DNA of 64,000 nt, from assembly GCA_028023455.1 (NCBI GenBank), contig JAQFVV010000142.1, forward strand, positions 954,441 through 1,018,440, in the 5' to 3' direction. Origin of the DNA: Epiperipatus broadwayi (taxonomy: Eukaryota > Onychophora > Udeonychophora > Euonychophora > Peripatidae). A model generated the notes under the pieces. That model was not told the origin of the DNA. It searched no databases and saw only the letters and a list, made by a program, of their open reading frames with translations. Made by a program: the position numbers and the translations under genes. Below, one piece after another: positions 9,975-21,124 of the stretch (the stretch's first letter is position 1; each line of letters begins with the position of its first letter).

Positions 9975-12900
9975 TTTAATATTAAAAGAAGAAATATTCC
10001 GTTATATAATTACTATATAGTAGTATGTTTAAGTAACTACAATTTTATTTTAACATGTGAGCTGTTTCGAATAGGTGATAATTATTTTTAGTCAGAAATT
10101 TAATTAATACTAGTAATTAAATTTTCCTATATATTTCCATTCATATTTTTTACTAGTTATTTATTTTATCTGTTTGCCTATTTAATGTCTTTTTATAAGT
10201 ATCTATAAATAATTTTATTCCAACTAATTACTGATACACACTTGTAAGTGTTTGTGCATAAAAATAAAATAAAAAAACGTTTGTGCGTTTAATTTTGTTT
10301 AATTCTACTTTTTTTTTTAAAAAAAAAAATCTACTCATCAAATTGTTTTGCTCTATGTCAATTGTAATAGATTTATAATCTTTAGCAGTTAAATTCACCA
10401 CTATCAAAAACAAGCTAAACCATTTGATTTATTGATCATAGATTTGTTAAGCATATTGACAAAAAAAGTGTTTCTAAGAAAATTATTACGTGACTATTTT
10501 TTGCCTACATTTAACAAACATTTTTAAGTTTCAAAAGAAATTTTATTGCTAAAAACTTAGGATATTTCAATAAATAAAATAGAAAAACAATATATACAAC
10601 TTGAAATATTTATATTTTGTTAGATTTAGAAAAGACACAATGCCATGTTAAACATACATTATTCTAATCAATATATAATAGAGAGAAAATAAAAATATAG
10701 TTAATACATCTTACTGTAGATTAGAGCATTAATGTATAAGTGGTCATGTAATTGCAAATATATCTGGAATAGTATTTTTATCTGTCACTTTGTAAAAGAA
10801 ATAAATATCTTATGCATCAGTAGTTTTTATTTCAGCAAAGCAGGCTGTTGGAAACGAGTTAATGATAGGTTGAATTGTAATGTTTTTCCAAAATATTTTT
10901 GTGATGTATGACTGGACATCTTATAGGTGACTATATTTAAAAAGAATACATTTTTGATCTTATTCGTTCTTGTAACATAGTTGACATATAGTTTCTACAC
11001 TGACAAGATTTCTCTTCTAGGTGAAATAATGCAATGAAAGAACACATACTTATTTTGAGCATAAAATCAAAATATTTTGGTTCAACACTCCAGTGCTTAA
11101 ATCTTTTTGTCTATTGTCTAATTTTAATATCAAGGATTGGAGAATTAGCATCTTCATCTATACTTGGATATAAAACAACAAATATTTCAATATTGTCATT
11201 TATCTTATGGGAAAGTTTTCTTAATATTTTTCATAATTTAATTGGTGATAGAATTATGTGAACATATTTTATGTATGGAAAACATTTAACTGTTGGTGTT
11301 AATAAGTATCACCTCTTTGTGAGATATAATGAGAGCTACACAATTGTACATATATATGTCTTTAATGTGCTTATGAAAACCCAAGCCAACAAAAAACATA
11401 AGAGCAAATGATAGTAAAGAATAATTTAACACTTGGTTACATGATTGATCTGTTAGTATCACATAAGTTTCAATCTTTATTCTGGTGAAGCTTAATAAAA
11501 TATAAAGTAATGAAAACCATCAAAATTATTGCACAATTGGAACATGACAATATGACAAATACCAATACTTATAAAATAATATGTGGAAAGTTTATCTTAT
11601 ATTTACACATATATACACATAAAGACATACTTAGAATGATAAAATATGAAAACCAATACAAAAAAAATGTAAAGTAAAGCATTACAATAAGAATTAAAAT
11701 GGCATTCAACTATACACTGACTTTAAATAATATATTCATCCACATAAAATTTATGAAATAACTTTCTTACCCTGTATGCATATTTAACACACTTGTATAT
11801 CACTAACATATAAATTCTGAGAACTCTTAAAAGAGTTATATTTAAAATTCTATCACCTTATTATTTACATATATATATATATATATATCAATTATAAAAC
11901 ATAATAACATACATATACCTAATATAACATAAAATATCGGAATACATTAATAATATATTAGTAACGATGATGATGATGATAATAATAATAATATTTTTAA
12001 TATAATATATTTCGTATTACATCATTTTAAAAAGTCAAAAATTATAAGTTCTTTTTTTTAAAAAAAAAACTCTCTAGGCTTATGAGTCCGACCTTTGTTC
12101 ATTGAAAATAAAACAGTACACAATTTTATTGAATGCATAGAAAACAAATAAATCAGAGCATAGGTCTTATGAAGTGTTGATAGCATCTAAATTTTATTGT
12201 AATGAATAATAGAATAAGTTCATGCACACGTTTTAAATAAATAAGAGCCAAACTTTTATAATAAAATAACAAAAACATTATAGGACAGCTTAACAGGAGT
12301 AGCAGATATAAGCAGATTATAAATTATTTATCTTGCAGAAAATAAAATTCTCTAACTAGATAAATTAATGGAATTCTAAAATAATGTAGTAAAACATAAA
12401 TACAAATAATATTGTGATATATTTTAAACAAATGACAGATTTAACATGAATATGTTCTTTTTTTTTGTTTCATGATAATTTTAGTAAATTTAAACAATAA
12501 GTTTTTAAGACAGTTCTATATAAGCAACAATACTTTAATAATTAATAATTAATGCATCTTTATAATAATTTGCAAAAAATAAATTTTTATTAAATAATTC
12601 AAATAATTATACATAAAAATAATAGCATTAGTCTTTATAGATGAGTCATATAACTTAATATTTGGGATAACGTGTTAATGAACTGTTCTATGTAATGATT
12701 AGAATTGATTAAAGTTCAGAGAATAGTAAACAACATACATGATTATTTTTCCAGCTTGAAATTTTATCACAGAATTTTTATTGAAGCTTTGGAGACTTTC
12801 ATTTAACAATAAAGCATGTTGTACATTTCAGAATACAGATATTGTCTATAGATAGCAACATCATGTCATGTCATTAAGTGTAGATCACTTAAATGACACT

Positions 12901-13360
12901 AAGATTTTAGCCCTACATAATAAAATAAAAACTTATTTAATTGAAATAAATATTTTTGAAAGCAAAGTTAGAATAATAATTTATTTTTTCATTTTTTTAA
13001 GCACATATGAATGCTTGTGTGAATAATGGTTAAATTGATCATGTACTTTCAATTAATTGATCTGCAATTAATATTAGGATAGAGTTTTTAATTAAATTAT
13101 GTGACCTTAATCATTTCTGAACAGGTCATCTAAAAATAATTATAACCTTGAAACTTGTCTAGACATTATTAAATAAAATAATTAACTCTATTTAATCACC
13201 AGCCACATTTATTTAAAATAATTGTCTTTTATTTTATTTAAAAGTTCTCAAAAATGATGACACAATTAATTCATTTTAATATTTAAATAATATTAATTAT
13301 TAAATTTGTAACCTTAAAATAATTATTAAATTTAAAGATACTTTATTTCAAACTTTCTTC

Positions 13361-13407
<47 letters not shown>

Positions 13408-13414
13408 CTGTCTA

Positions 13415-13454
<40 letters not shown>

Positions 13455-14095
13455 TAGACACACCAGGAAATAATTAGAATTATGAAAATTATTACAAACT
13501 AATAGCTATCAATTTGACAATGCCTTTTGAAATATAACAAACTTTATTTATTAAAATTTACTTAAAACATAATATACTTCAACCTATTTTATTTAATTTT
13601 AACTTTTCAAACTTTTGTTTTAATTAAATACCTACCTAATAAACCAATTAATATCTTAAACAACTAGAATTTAAATACATTTTATGAAATAGTTTAGTAC
13701 AATAATTTGAGAAAAATATAAGAAAGATTTCATATACTTCAAAATAGTAAAACTTATTTTAGTAAATAGTTATCTTTATTTAAATAAATAAAAATATTTA
13801 AAGCATTACAATGCATGTTTCACCCTCTCTGGGATAAATATAAGGTTACAATATATATAGAATAATAATAAAGAACTGTCTCTATAAAAATTCAAATTAA
13901 TTCTCAATCACTATATATGAACTTCAAATATCAAATTATACACACTAAATGAACCGTAGCCTTGAACACTCAACCTTCACTTCAAAGCAATAATTTGGTC
14001 TTTATATATTACAAATGTGATCTAGTTTAACTTCAATTGTGGATAATTTTTCAGAGTATATTAATATCATCATAATTTTCAAGCATTATTTGTCT
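9975..14095. other. AT-rich spacer with microsatellites
   Basis: Nothing coding could be supported; a 75-codon frame at 11,034-11,261 is AT-rich and has no splice or family support. Simple repeats: a T-run/A-run at about 10,309-10,331, (TA)n at 11,869-11,888, (GAT)n(AAT)n at about 11,965-11,991, another T-run/A-run at 12,053-12,070, and (TA)n from 13,365. Confidence 0.5.
13409..13460. repeat. (TA)n tract at the centre of a perfect palindrome
   Basis: The flanks are tgtctagtgtgtgta on the left and tacacacactagaca on the right, exact inverted complements surrounding a (TA)n tract. The whole is self-complementary and would extrude as a cruciform. Confidence 0.9.
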
Positions 14096-14099
14096 ACTA

Positions 14100-14268
14100 T
14101 AAGATAAAGATTTCTCCAATTTTAATCCAATTTCTTTGATCTTTGGCTTCTCTTCTCAATATCTCATCAACAAACATTTCATTTAATCATCTCACATCTA
14201 GTTTCTTTAAAGGCCCTTTACAATCTTTTGGGATCTAGCTTAAGACTTCAACTGTTTATTCATTCAAA
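14100..14268 (-). pseudogene. RTE-like LINE 3' end, degenerate
   Basis: The block aligns base for base with the better-preserved LINE end at 28.3 kb, sharing for example gatctttggcttctcttctc and the ctttacaatcttttgggat region, at roughly 70 percent identity by eye. The minus-strand translation has many stops. It represents the last part of the reverse transcriptase-associated C-terminal domain; the element's end lies at the lower coordinate. Confidence 0.65.
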
Positions 14269-14764
14269 AATGTCAGTATACTATATTTAAATACTATACA
14301 AGTATTAAAATAACTATTGTGATAACAACCATGAGTAGCACATAGAAAAATAAGTTACATCTTATTTTTCAAGGTCTATATAAAAGTTGAACCAGTGCTA
14401 TGGTATACAGTTATGCAAGTCATGCTACAGGAGACTTTGTGTTACCACAAAAACAAATAACACTGCTAAGTAAATGAAAATATTTATATTTCCAAATCAC
14501 TCCATTGCTAGAAACACATTCTGATTATAAATATTGTTTTAATATTAGAGGATTACTTTTTTCCTAATCTTGTGAGAATTTCGTAAAAATACTACATATC
14601 ATACACTACTATTACTATGGTAAACCATACAATCTATATTAGTAATTTAGAGGAGAACATTTAAAAGAAATTTTTCTACTAATATAAAACTGCAGTATGT
14701 AGTACAACAGTCACCAATAAGTAATTACATTAATCAGTCATACTCTATAAATACCATTACAGGT

Positions 14765-14990
14765 GTCAAGGATAGCACAGTGGTAAGTGGAGTGTTTGAC
14801 GGTGGTAAATCCTGGGATAAGTTTTGGTAATGTGTCAAATATTACTTTTTGACATTTTATATACCTTCTTTTCATTGGATTTTGACTTTTGTGGAGATTG
14901 TTACCTAGCTAAAAATTCATAATTAGTGAATATTATTAGCAAAAACATATCAAAAATTATTGTTTTTGCATTCAGGCCAATGGCCTGCTT
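14765..14990 (+). repeat. Possible tRNA-related SINE
   Basis: gatagcacagtggtaagtgg at 14,771-14,790 fits a tRNA A box, and a degenerate B-box-like cctgggataagttttgg follows about 20 bases later. The segment is more GC-rich than its surroundings. No second copy was found in the window and no clear tail, so the call rests on the A box alone. Confidence 0.35.
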
Positions 14991-15682
14991 TGGCTGCCTA
15001 ACAAAAAAAAATTCAAGAAATATGAATATAATAAAAAACACAATTTAAAAAAAGATTATGCACGAAAATACTTAATTCTTAACAAATTTTATTATATATT
15101 ATCATTTAATGTCACTCTGTTGAAGGTAATAATTATATAATGTCATTTGAAGGCCATTTTAAATAGTCCAACTATTTAGTTAAAAATTTATTTTTTAATA
15201 AAAGAACCAAATATTTGATTTTTCTATAATTACACAACAAAATCTAACATTAAACAAAATGAACTATTAATGCCTTCTAAATATGTTTCAAGTAAACATA
15301 AGTATGGAAATTTAAAATCAAACTGCTAACAATGTATATAGTAAAGTAGCATGTGTACAATAAGAAAATAAAAAGTTTATAAAAAATAAATAATAAACTA
15401 GAGAAAATATTTTAGTATTGAATGAATATGAGTGAAGCTAGCTTTGCTAATAGAAAACATAAACAAATTATATCTGGGTGATTTTGAATTAAATTAAAAG
15501 CAACTAATGGGTTTTGAAACAAACATAACTGTTTTTAACAAATTAATTATGATGGTTAAAAGATACCTAAACTGCTAATGAAATCTCAGAATTACATCAA
15601 ACTTGTTATAACCACTGTATTCCAGTAAAGATAATATATAAAAAATAGATAAAACAAAGAATCATGTCTTTCATTTTGCAAG

Positions 15683-15824
15683 ATCATCCAGATTTTGGAA
15701 GAGAAACAAAAAATAGAAATAGACATAATTTTCCACAGATTCTGCCTAGATATAAACTATCTCCAGATGATCCTGAATTTATCATGTTTTAGTAATCCCA
15801 CTGGAACCCATGTAGATGATAGAA
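15683..15824 (+). CDS. Candidate 142-nt exon, product unknown
   Basis: An acceptor-like tctttcattttgcaag precedes the block and a strong donor, gtaagt, follows it. The frame beginning IIQILEEKQKIEIDI is open throughout and ends GTHVDDR. A second frame, beginning at an ATG at 15,664 (MSFILQDHPDFG), is also open for 41 codons and ends in TAG inside the block. Two open overlapping frames in DNA this AT-rich are unusual, but neither is a family I recognise. The spliced frame is preferred because of the donor. Confidence 0.3.
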
Positions 15825-15926
15825 GTAAGTAAACTGGAATTAATATTACTTATATAAGATTGTATATAATTCTAAGGCAGTATGTCATTTGCTTATACCA
15901 AATATTTTCTACATTTGTAAATATAA

Positions 15927-16168
15927 GAATTTAAACTCAGGAATTAATCAATTTTTTCATGCTCCACCCTATATCAAGCATCCAATACACATGACCACAC
16001 ACATGTGAAAAAGATGCACAATCCATAATATATGTATTTCATTCAGAACCAGGATTTATCAGTTGGGCCAGATCATAATTTCACATACATATGTGCTTAA
16101 TTTACATTAAGATAATGGACAGACTTCAATCTTCTCACTGTTCCAATTATTCAATCATTCATATATAT
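15927..16168. mobile_element. FB1 left-half copy
   Basis: It starts with aagaatttaaactcaggaa, contains acacacatgtgaaaaagatg and the palindromic centre-side block ggacagacttcaatcttctc, then ends abruptly near aatcattcatat. The right half is missing. Confidence 0.7.
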
Positions 16169-16334
16169 TAGTAATTTTATTATGGTTATAAATATATGTA
16201 TATTAAAATTGTAGATGTGTAACTTACCATCTACTAAAATATTAAGTTCTAAATATTTATATTACTTTTATTCTATATATAATTTATATTTTGCATTAAA
16301 CTAATGTTAAATTAGTTGCATTTATATACTGGAC

Positions 16335-16915
16335 TAAATCCATCATCTAGTATTAAATATTGAATGTCTTTAAAAAAATTAACTTTATTTAAATATTCTA
16401 TTTACATTAAACTGTTAGTAATAGGAACAATTTAATATATGCAAAACATTTTGGGAGTATTATTCTATCTTCTTCAGATGTTACTGGCCTGATCAGTGAC
16501 AGTACTAGCATAAGAATAGAATCTGAACCCTTAGATTCTTGCATATTAAAGTTTAAGTTAAACAACAGTCATTCTGCCAAAGGCAATATTCAGTAGAAAT
16601 TTCATATATTTATGTATGAAGTTTTTTTTGATTTCTCTACTTTTTTCCATGATCAAAATTGATTAGTGGTTTACATACATTATGTATAATCACATTAGAT
16701 TGACTTATGGGGTTATTTACCATTGTCATGTGAGCAACTTCTTTGAATTTTCTTTTTTGTATCTTTTCTCCTCTATACAATAGTTTTGTATTCTCCCACT
16801 TGTACATATGTTTACTGTTATATTCATGATCTGCTACTTTAAATACATCTGTTTTCTTTTTTCTAATCATAAGTTTGTCTTTTTGCAATTACTTTTCAAT
16901 GGGGTGACTAGTCTA
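16335..16915 (-). pseudogene. Penelope-like element fragment C (end domain and tail)
   Basis: The minus-strand frame at 16,637-16,888 is open for 83 codons. It contains YKWENTKLLYRGEK, KRKFKEVAHM and NNPISQSNVIIHNV, the pattern seen at the C-terminal end of the GIY-YIG endonuclease domain in Penelope-like proteins (W.N.K.L......KR...EA). The expected upstream GIY-YIG motif and the reverse transcriptase are absent. The lower-coordinate side carries the same tRNA-like tail as fragments A, B and D, including ctgatcagtgacagtacta. It is the best-preserved copy of this end domain in the window. Confidence 0.65.
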
Positions 16916-16929
16916 TGTATCAATTAATA

Positions 16930-17365
16930 AATGTTCAACTGGAAAAATGCAAAAACATTGGATAGAGAAAAAGGTACAAAAATTCAAAGATGCTGCTTAC
17001 ATGTGACTATATGTAATGTATGCAAACTACTAATTAGCTTTGCTCTTAGGAAAAAATGGAGAAATCAGGAAGGACCTCATAGATAAGCATATGACATTTC
17101 TACTGATTGTTGTTTTTGGTAGAATGGCTTGCATTACCTTAAAATTCAATATTCAAGAATCTAAGAATCCAGGTTTGATTCCTCTGCAAGTACTGTCATT
17201 GGTCAAGTCAGCAATGTCTGAAGAAGAGAGGAGAATTATACTTCTCAAAATATTGTGCATAGACTAACCTATGTGCTATTATTAACAGTTGAACATAATT
17301 GGAATATTTAAATAAAATTTTTCTCTAAAGACATTCTATATTTATTATGAGAAGATGGAAATATT
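16930..17365 (+). pseudogene. Penelope-like element fragment D (end domain and tail)
   Basis: It begins with NWKNAKTLDREK and, after a frame change, VQKFKDAAYM, matching fragment C position by position. The tail from about 17,040 runs ggagaaatcaggaaggacct to aagaatccaggtttgattcc, the latter resembling a tRNA B box. It is the head-to-head partner of fragment C. Truncation is at nearly the same protein position in both. Confidence 0.65.
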
Positions 17366-17635
17366 CCAATATATAAATACAACTACAATACCATCATCAA
17401 AAATCGTCAGGAAAACACTAATGTTAAATTACTCTTTTTATTTTTAGAATCATCATGATTTATGTATATTTTTTATTCCATTTGTGAAATATTTACATTC
17501 ATTTGTTCCAATATCTCTAATCAAGATAACAATACAAACAAAATGTTAGTGAAGTTATCTGGAGCTCAAAACAAAGAAAGAAGTTTTATAAAAGTTGTGA
17601 TACTGTGTGTGAAAAATCCGAAACTTTTAATTTTA

Positions 17636-17726
17636 CATAAGCTTGTGGTTAAGACCTGTAGAGATCCCTATCTTTGTATTTTCAAGCACACATGCTTAGA
17701 AGGTTTAATGCTTTAGTAAATATTAA
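17636..17726. repeat. Dispersed 90-bp repeat, copy 1
   Basis: The block containing tgtggttaagacctgtagag and ending near cttagtaaatatta reappears at 29,458-29,550 with about 80 percent identity by eye. Its nature is unknown. Confidence 0.7.
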
Positions 17727-18415
17727 TTAAATATTAATGTATATGATTCAGGCAGTTATCCAAAATTTTTGAACATAAGAGAGTTAAAAATTCTTTTAGA
17801 GGGTTAGTTAGTAAGAATGTTCTTAAAGACGAATCTGAATTTGGTCTCAAATTTTCAAAATCATATTATTATTACTACTGTTATCTACCACATGAAGAAA
17901 AAATGTATAGATTTTTATTTTGTGGCCGCCAAAACCAAGAAAGTTAAAATGTATATAAAAAGAAAAACTGTAAATATTGTAAATAATTATATTTTTTTAA
18001 TGTTCTAATGCTTTTTGTATCTTTTGTTAAATATTTTTTATAGAATTAATTTTGTTTTAATTTACAAATTTTATTTCATAGAATTGGGGGAAGGTGCTAG
18101 AATTTAACTGTACAAAAGTGCCTCTTACCCATGCAGTGGCTTAGAACTAAATACATCTCATTTTGAAAAATATATGTAGTTATTAATTTTTAATATTAAC
18201 CAAATTCAGAACTTTTAGTGAACATTAATTACACTACTTTCTATATAAAAATACGAACTTGAATGACAAACCCAAAACATTACCCACTTATCGTATAAAT
18301 ATACTATGAATTTTTGTCTATAAACTTGTTAATATAATGACTCCAACTTTTATAAAATATTTTTAATATTGAGATTAGTTTTTATAATACAAATTATTAA
18401 ATATACCTTTTTACT

Positions 18416-18495
18416 TTTGTATCAGTTGTACGAGATAGTGTGGATAGGTGAAGGGTGCTTGAAAATCTGAGTTCAAATCCTCTATACTTTTCTAT
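18416..18495 (+). repeat. FB1 right-end relic
   Basis: Only the outer 80 bases remain: tatcagttgtacgagatag followed by gcttgaaaatctgagttcaa and atcctct. This is the part with A-box-like and B-box-like motifs. Confidence 0.55.
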
Positions 18496-18499
18496 TCTG

Positions 18500-20600
18500 T
18501 GAAGCTATGTTTAATATCTTATTACTGGTTTAAATACCATATATATTTGCATATAAAATGAATATTTTATTCACAAGTGAAGGCAAAAATTATTGCATTA
18601 TACTATTGTAACGATATATATATATATGCGTTACATTTAAATTCTAATACTTAATGTTTTTGTAAATATCTAATACTGAATTAAAAGCACGAACGTTCAA
18701 AATGCACAAATAACAAATTATTAATTTATTAATATGTTTAATTTAAATATTGAAATAAAATAAGCTTTAAAAAAATTATGGAATCAAAACAAAGATTCTA
18801 ATCTCTAAATAAAATATAATAAAAAACCTTTTGATTTTAAAAATAACGAAGAGAGTTTTAACCTTAAAAATAAAAATTACTAACAGACCCTTAGGGAAAA
18901 ATAACCATTGAAAAGATGATTACAAAAAAGATAAGAGTCGAGAAATAGAAACAAAAGACTTGCTTTTTCCCACCCAAAGATAGAGACACAGACCTCAGTG
19001 GAAAACCCAAAATCTACTTAGTCACAAACTCAACATCTACTTGGCGAAAAACTCAATGAAATATAGATGTTTGATAGATCCATGCATTCCAGAGATAAGG
19101 TGCTGGAGGACTATAAAAAGAAAAATCCAAAAAAAATAGTAAATTGAAGAATTGGAAAATTAAAGTTTTAAATTCATTCGTCTTTGCTGAAAGTAAAAAT
19201 AAAAATTTAAAAAGCTATTATCACAGTCACCAAGAATGTAATCAGTTTCATCATGCTTCCTTTGGTTCAGCCAGCCAAAGGCAGCTTTCATCTCCATGGA
19301 TCCAAAGATCAAACCATGGATCCCATCTTCAGAAATCGTCATAAGTCTTCATAGATCTTCGTCACAAAGGAACGAGCTCAGACAAAGGAAAGTATAATTT
19401 ATAAATGATAAAAATGAAATCTAAACTCTCTTAAATTTAAAATCATCGAATTTTATTTGTTTTTAAAAGTGAACTATAAACTTTCTTTCCTGAACAAACC
19501 TGAACTTTATCTTTTATAAACTTTGCCATTTTAAACTCTGATCACAAATTAACATAATCTCTTAAAATATGTATTGTTTTTTTTTTATTCATGTTTAAAA
19601 AGATCTGTTTGTAATGGTGTGGGGGTTTGCTATTGCAAACAAAATTAAAGATGAAAATACTTATTGTTATTTGTGCATTATTGAATTTAAAAGAAAAGTA
19701 GGTTAAATAATATCTGTAGTAAAAAATAAGTTAAATATAATGCATCATTTTAAAATGATTTTAAAACCTTAAACTAAAGATTTTTTTTTTTAATTAAATT
19801 AATAAAATGATTTAAATGTTAGTTGAGTGTAGACTTGTTTAAATATGTTAGTTTTAAAGAGGGTTTTGATTTCGGACTATTTGTTTTGTAGTTGTGTCAA
19901 TGCTGGTGGAGAGATATATGGATGTTTACATCAATGTAATGTGAAGTGTGTTAGCACCTAGGGCGATGAGTTCAACTGAATGCATGACCCCAAAGAGATA
20001 GTCATATTGTTGAAATGGATGCAGACATATTTCCTGCACCATTGACCCATTCCAGCTCTATGGATTGGGAGGATAAGCATGGCAAGATAGACCACTCTCC
20101 CATCCATATGAAGCGTTATTCTTTTTATTATATTACATGCATGATTCCTTCACCAGACAGATGTACAATTCCTGTACTGATGAAGGTCATGTTTTTTTCA
20201 AATAATATCATGCTGTTCAGATGCACATTCCTGTTGGCATAATTCTATGCTAACATGTTTACATTGCATTGGTTGCTGATATATATCTGGAAGCGAGCAT
20301 TGGTGTGGCTGCAGACTTTTAGCTTCGAATCAAATGTTTGAAAGTCTTTTAAGTGCATCATCTGGGTAGCTCATCTATACTCAACATTTCTAAGATTAAA
20401 AATAAAAGTTAAAACAAATAAAAATAATAGTAAATAATAATGAAACAAACATAATTTTTTTTTATATAATTATTTTTCAAGTTTGTGTGTCGTCACTTAT
20501 ATACATGAATAAAATTCTTTTGTGTTATTAATACGGACAGTGATTGCTTTTATTATTCTTTATTATTAAAAATATATTTTAATAAATATATTAAGTTTCT
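18500..20600. other. Spacer with two GC-richer unidentified blocks
   Basis: Blocks near 18,890-19,400 and 19,870-20,410 are clearly more GC-rich than their surroundings and probably derive from old mobile elements or lost exons. The first contains ccatggatcc twice about 20 bases apart. Open frames of 60-75 codons occur here on both strands, but none shows a domain or splice support. Confidence 0.35.
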
Positions 20601-20606
20601 GCATCT

Positions 20607-20720
20607 ACTTGAGCTAGTGACTAGGGCTGGTGGTCATGATCTTAACAGAGCATATCTGTCTACTTTATAAATTTTCTAGGTTCAAATGATCTAGTGGCAC
20701 CCTGTTCAGCAGATACGGTA
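20607..20720 (+). repeat. Possible tRNA-related SINE
   Basis: gctagtgactagggctggtgg resembles an A box in part, and ctaggttcaaatgatct about 75 bases later resembles a B box. No second copy was seen, so this is weak. Confidence 0.25.
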
Positions 20721-20937
20721 AGACTGGATAATGATCACCCATTTTCCGACCACTATACTATATAAATGTAAAGTTCAACTATTGATCTGACATTTGAGTT
20801 GGAAAATATAACTTCTGATCCACCAATCAGAAATGAACCAGTAAAAGAAGTGCATGTAAGTGTATAAGACCTAGTCTAAATTTTTACTAAGTATAAAGTT
20901 TATGTTATTTCATCATTATTTTCAATTATTATCAATC

Positions 20938-21120
20938 CATTAAATCAGGCAAAACTCTCCATACAGTATTGCCACTTGGTGAAATACAGAATAATCAATG
21001 GTTTCCAGAAGGCTTGTTCATAAAATCCCCATCTTGTGCCTACTCATCCAATATCCCCAGAAACTAGTCTGGGGATATTGGATGAGTAGGCACTAGATGG
21101 GGATTTTATGCACAAACCTT
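20938..21120. mobile_element. FB2 element with 51-bp-arm hairpin
   Basis: The arms at 21,010-21,060 and 21,069-21,119 are inverted complements with three mismatches seen by eye around an 8-base loop, aaactagt. The left flank, from gcaaaactctccatacagta onward, recurs at 58.2 kb, which shows that the hairpin belongs to a dispersed repeat and is not isolated. No coding capacity. Confidence 0.75.
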
Positions 21121-21124
21121 TTCT

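Noticed and set aside
10820-10875. Possible exon after tttttatttcag
   Set aside because: The acceptor is good, but the only donor-like site, gttgaa, is poor and the open piece is just about a dozen codons.
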